From positions 1 to 32,589 of the forward strand of contig JABURI010000090.1 in the NCBI GenBank assembly GCA_014762755.1: a stretch of DNA of 32,589 nt. Reading direction: 5' to 3'. Both the position numbers and the translations under genes were made by a program. The DNA comes from Marinobacter sp. (GTDB taxonomy: Bacteria; Pseudomonadota; Gammaproteobacteria; Pseudomonadales; Oleiphilaceae). Every line of letters starts with the position of its first letter. The stretch's first letter is position 1. Below are positions 32,579 through 32,589 of the stretch, one piece after another. The notes under the pieces were generated by a model that was not told where the DNA came from, did no database searches, and saw only the letters and a program-made list of their open reading frames with translations.

Positions 32579-32589
32579 AACAGGGAACC

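Overview
The window reads as a chromosomal segment of a Gram-negative gammaproteobacterium. Gene order (glnA / DUF4124 / glnL, CYTH protein near glnE, glnE-ilvE followed by LPS core genes) resembles Pseudomonas and Marinobacter-type genomes, and a marine Marinobacter-like host is my best guess. That guess is inference from synteny, protein style and a high G+C in most genes; it was not checked by any search.

Left third (1-10984): nitrogen control and housekeeping genes. On the minus strand lie glnA, a secreted DUF4124 protein and the truncated sensor kinase glnL. The glnA upstream region carries a near-consensus sigma-54 promoter and overlapping NtrC-type palindromes. Then follow bipA/typA, a small cluster of GGGGTCAGA-type hairpin repeats, a proline iminopeptidase, D-aminoacyl-tRNA deacylase, an outer-membrane porin with a Pho-box-like upstream element, a CYTH-domain protein, and on the minus strand a two-TM potassium-channel-like protein.

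Middle (11065-15704): glnE, the adenylyltransferase that modifies the GlnA of this same window, then ilvE and a Kdo-kinase-like gene (kdkA) that starts the envelope region.

Right half (15698-32589): a dense lipid A / LPS / surface polysaccharide locus with about 14 genes in several blocks. It holds two late lipid A acyltransferases, seven glycosyltransferase-like proteins including a WaaE-like one and two GT4 enzymes, an ELM1-family protein, an O-antigen ligase/polymerase-like membrane protein, and a bifunctional GDP-mannose synthesis enzyme. A five-gene minus-strand run (25982 to 20411) contains a YejM/PbgA-like membrane hydrolase-fold protein, a carbohydrate sulfotransferase, two glycosyltransferases and a polysaccharide pyruvyl transferase. 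Together these suggest a surface glycan containing mannose-derived sugar and carrying two acidic decorations, sulfate and pyruvate ketal. One glycosyltransferase gene (17782-18999) is strikingly AT-rich and probably acquired.

Most gene calls are secure at family level. Sugar specificities of the glycosyltransferases cannot be read from sequence alone. No tRNA, rRNA, CRISPR array or complete insertion sequence was seen.
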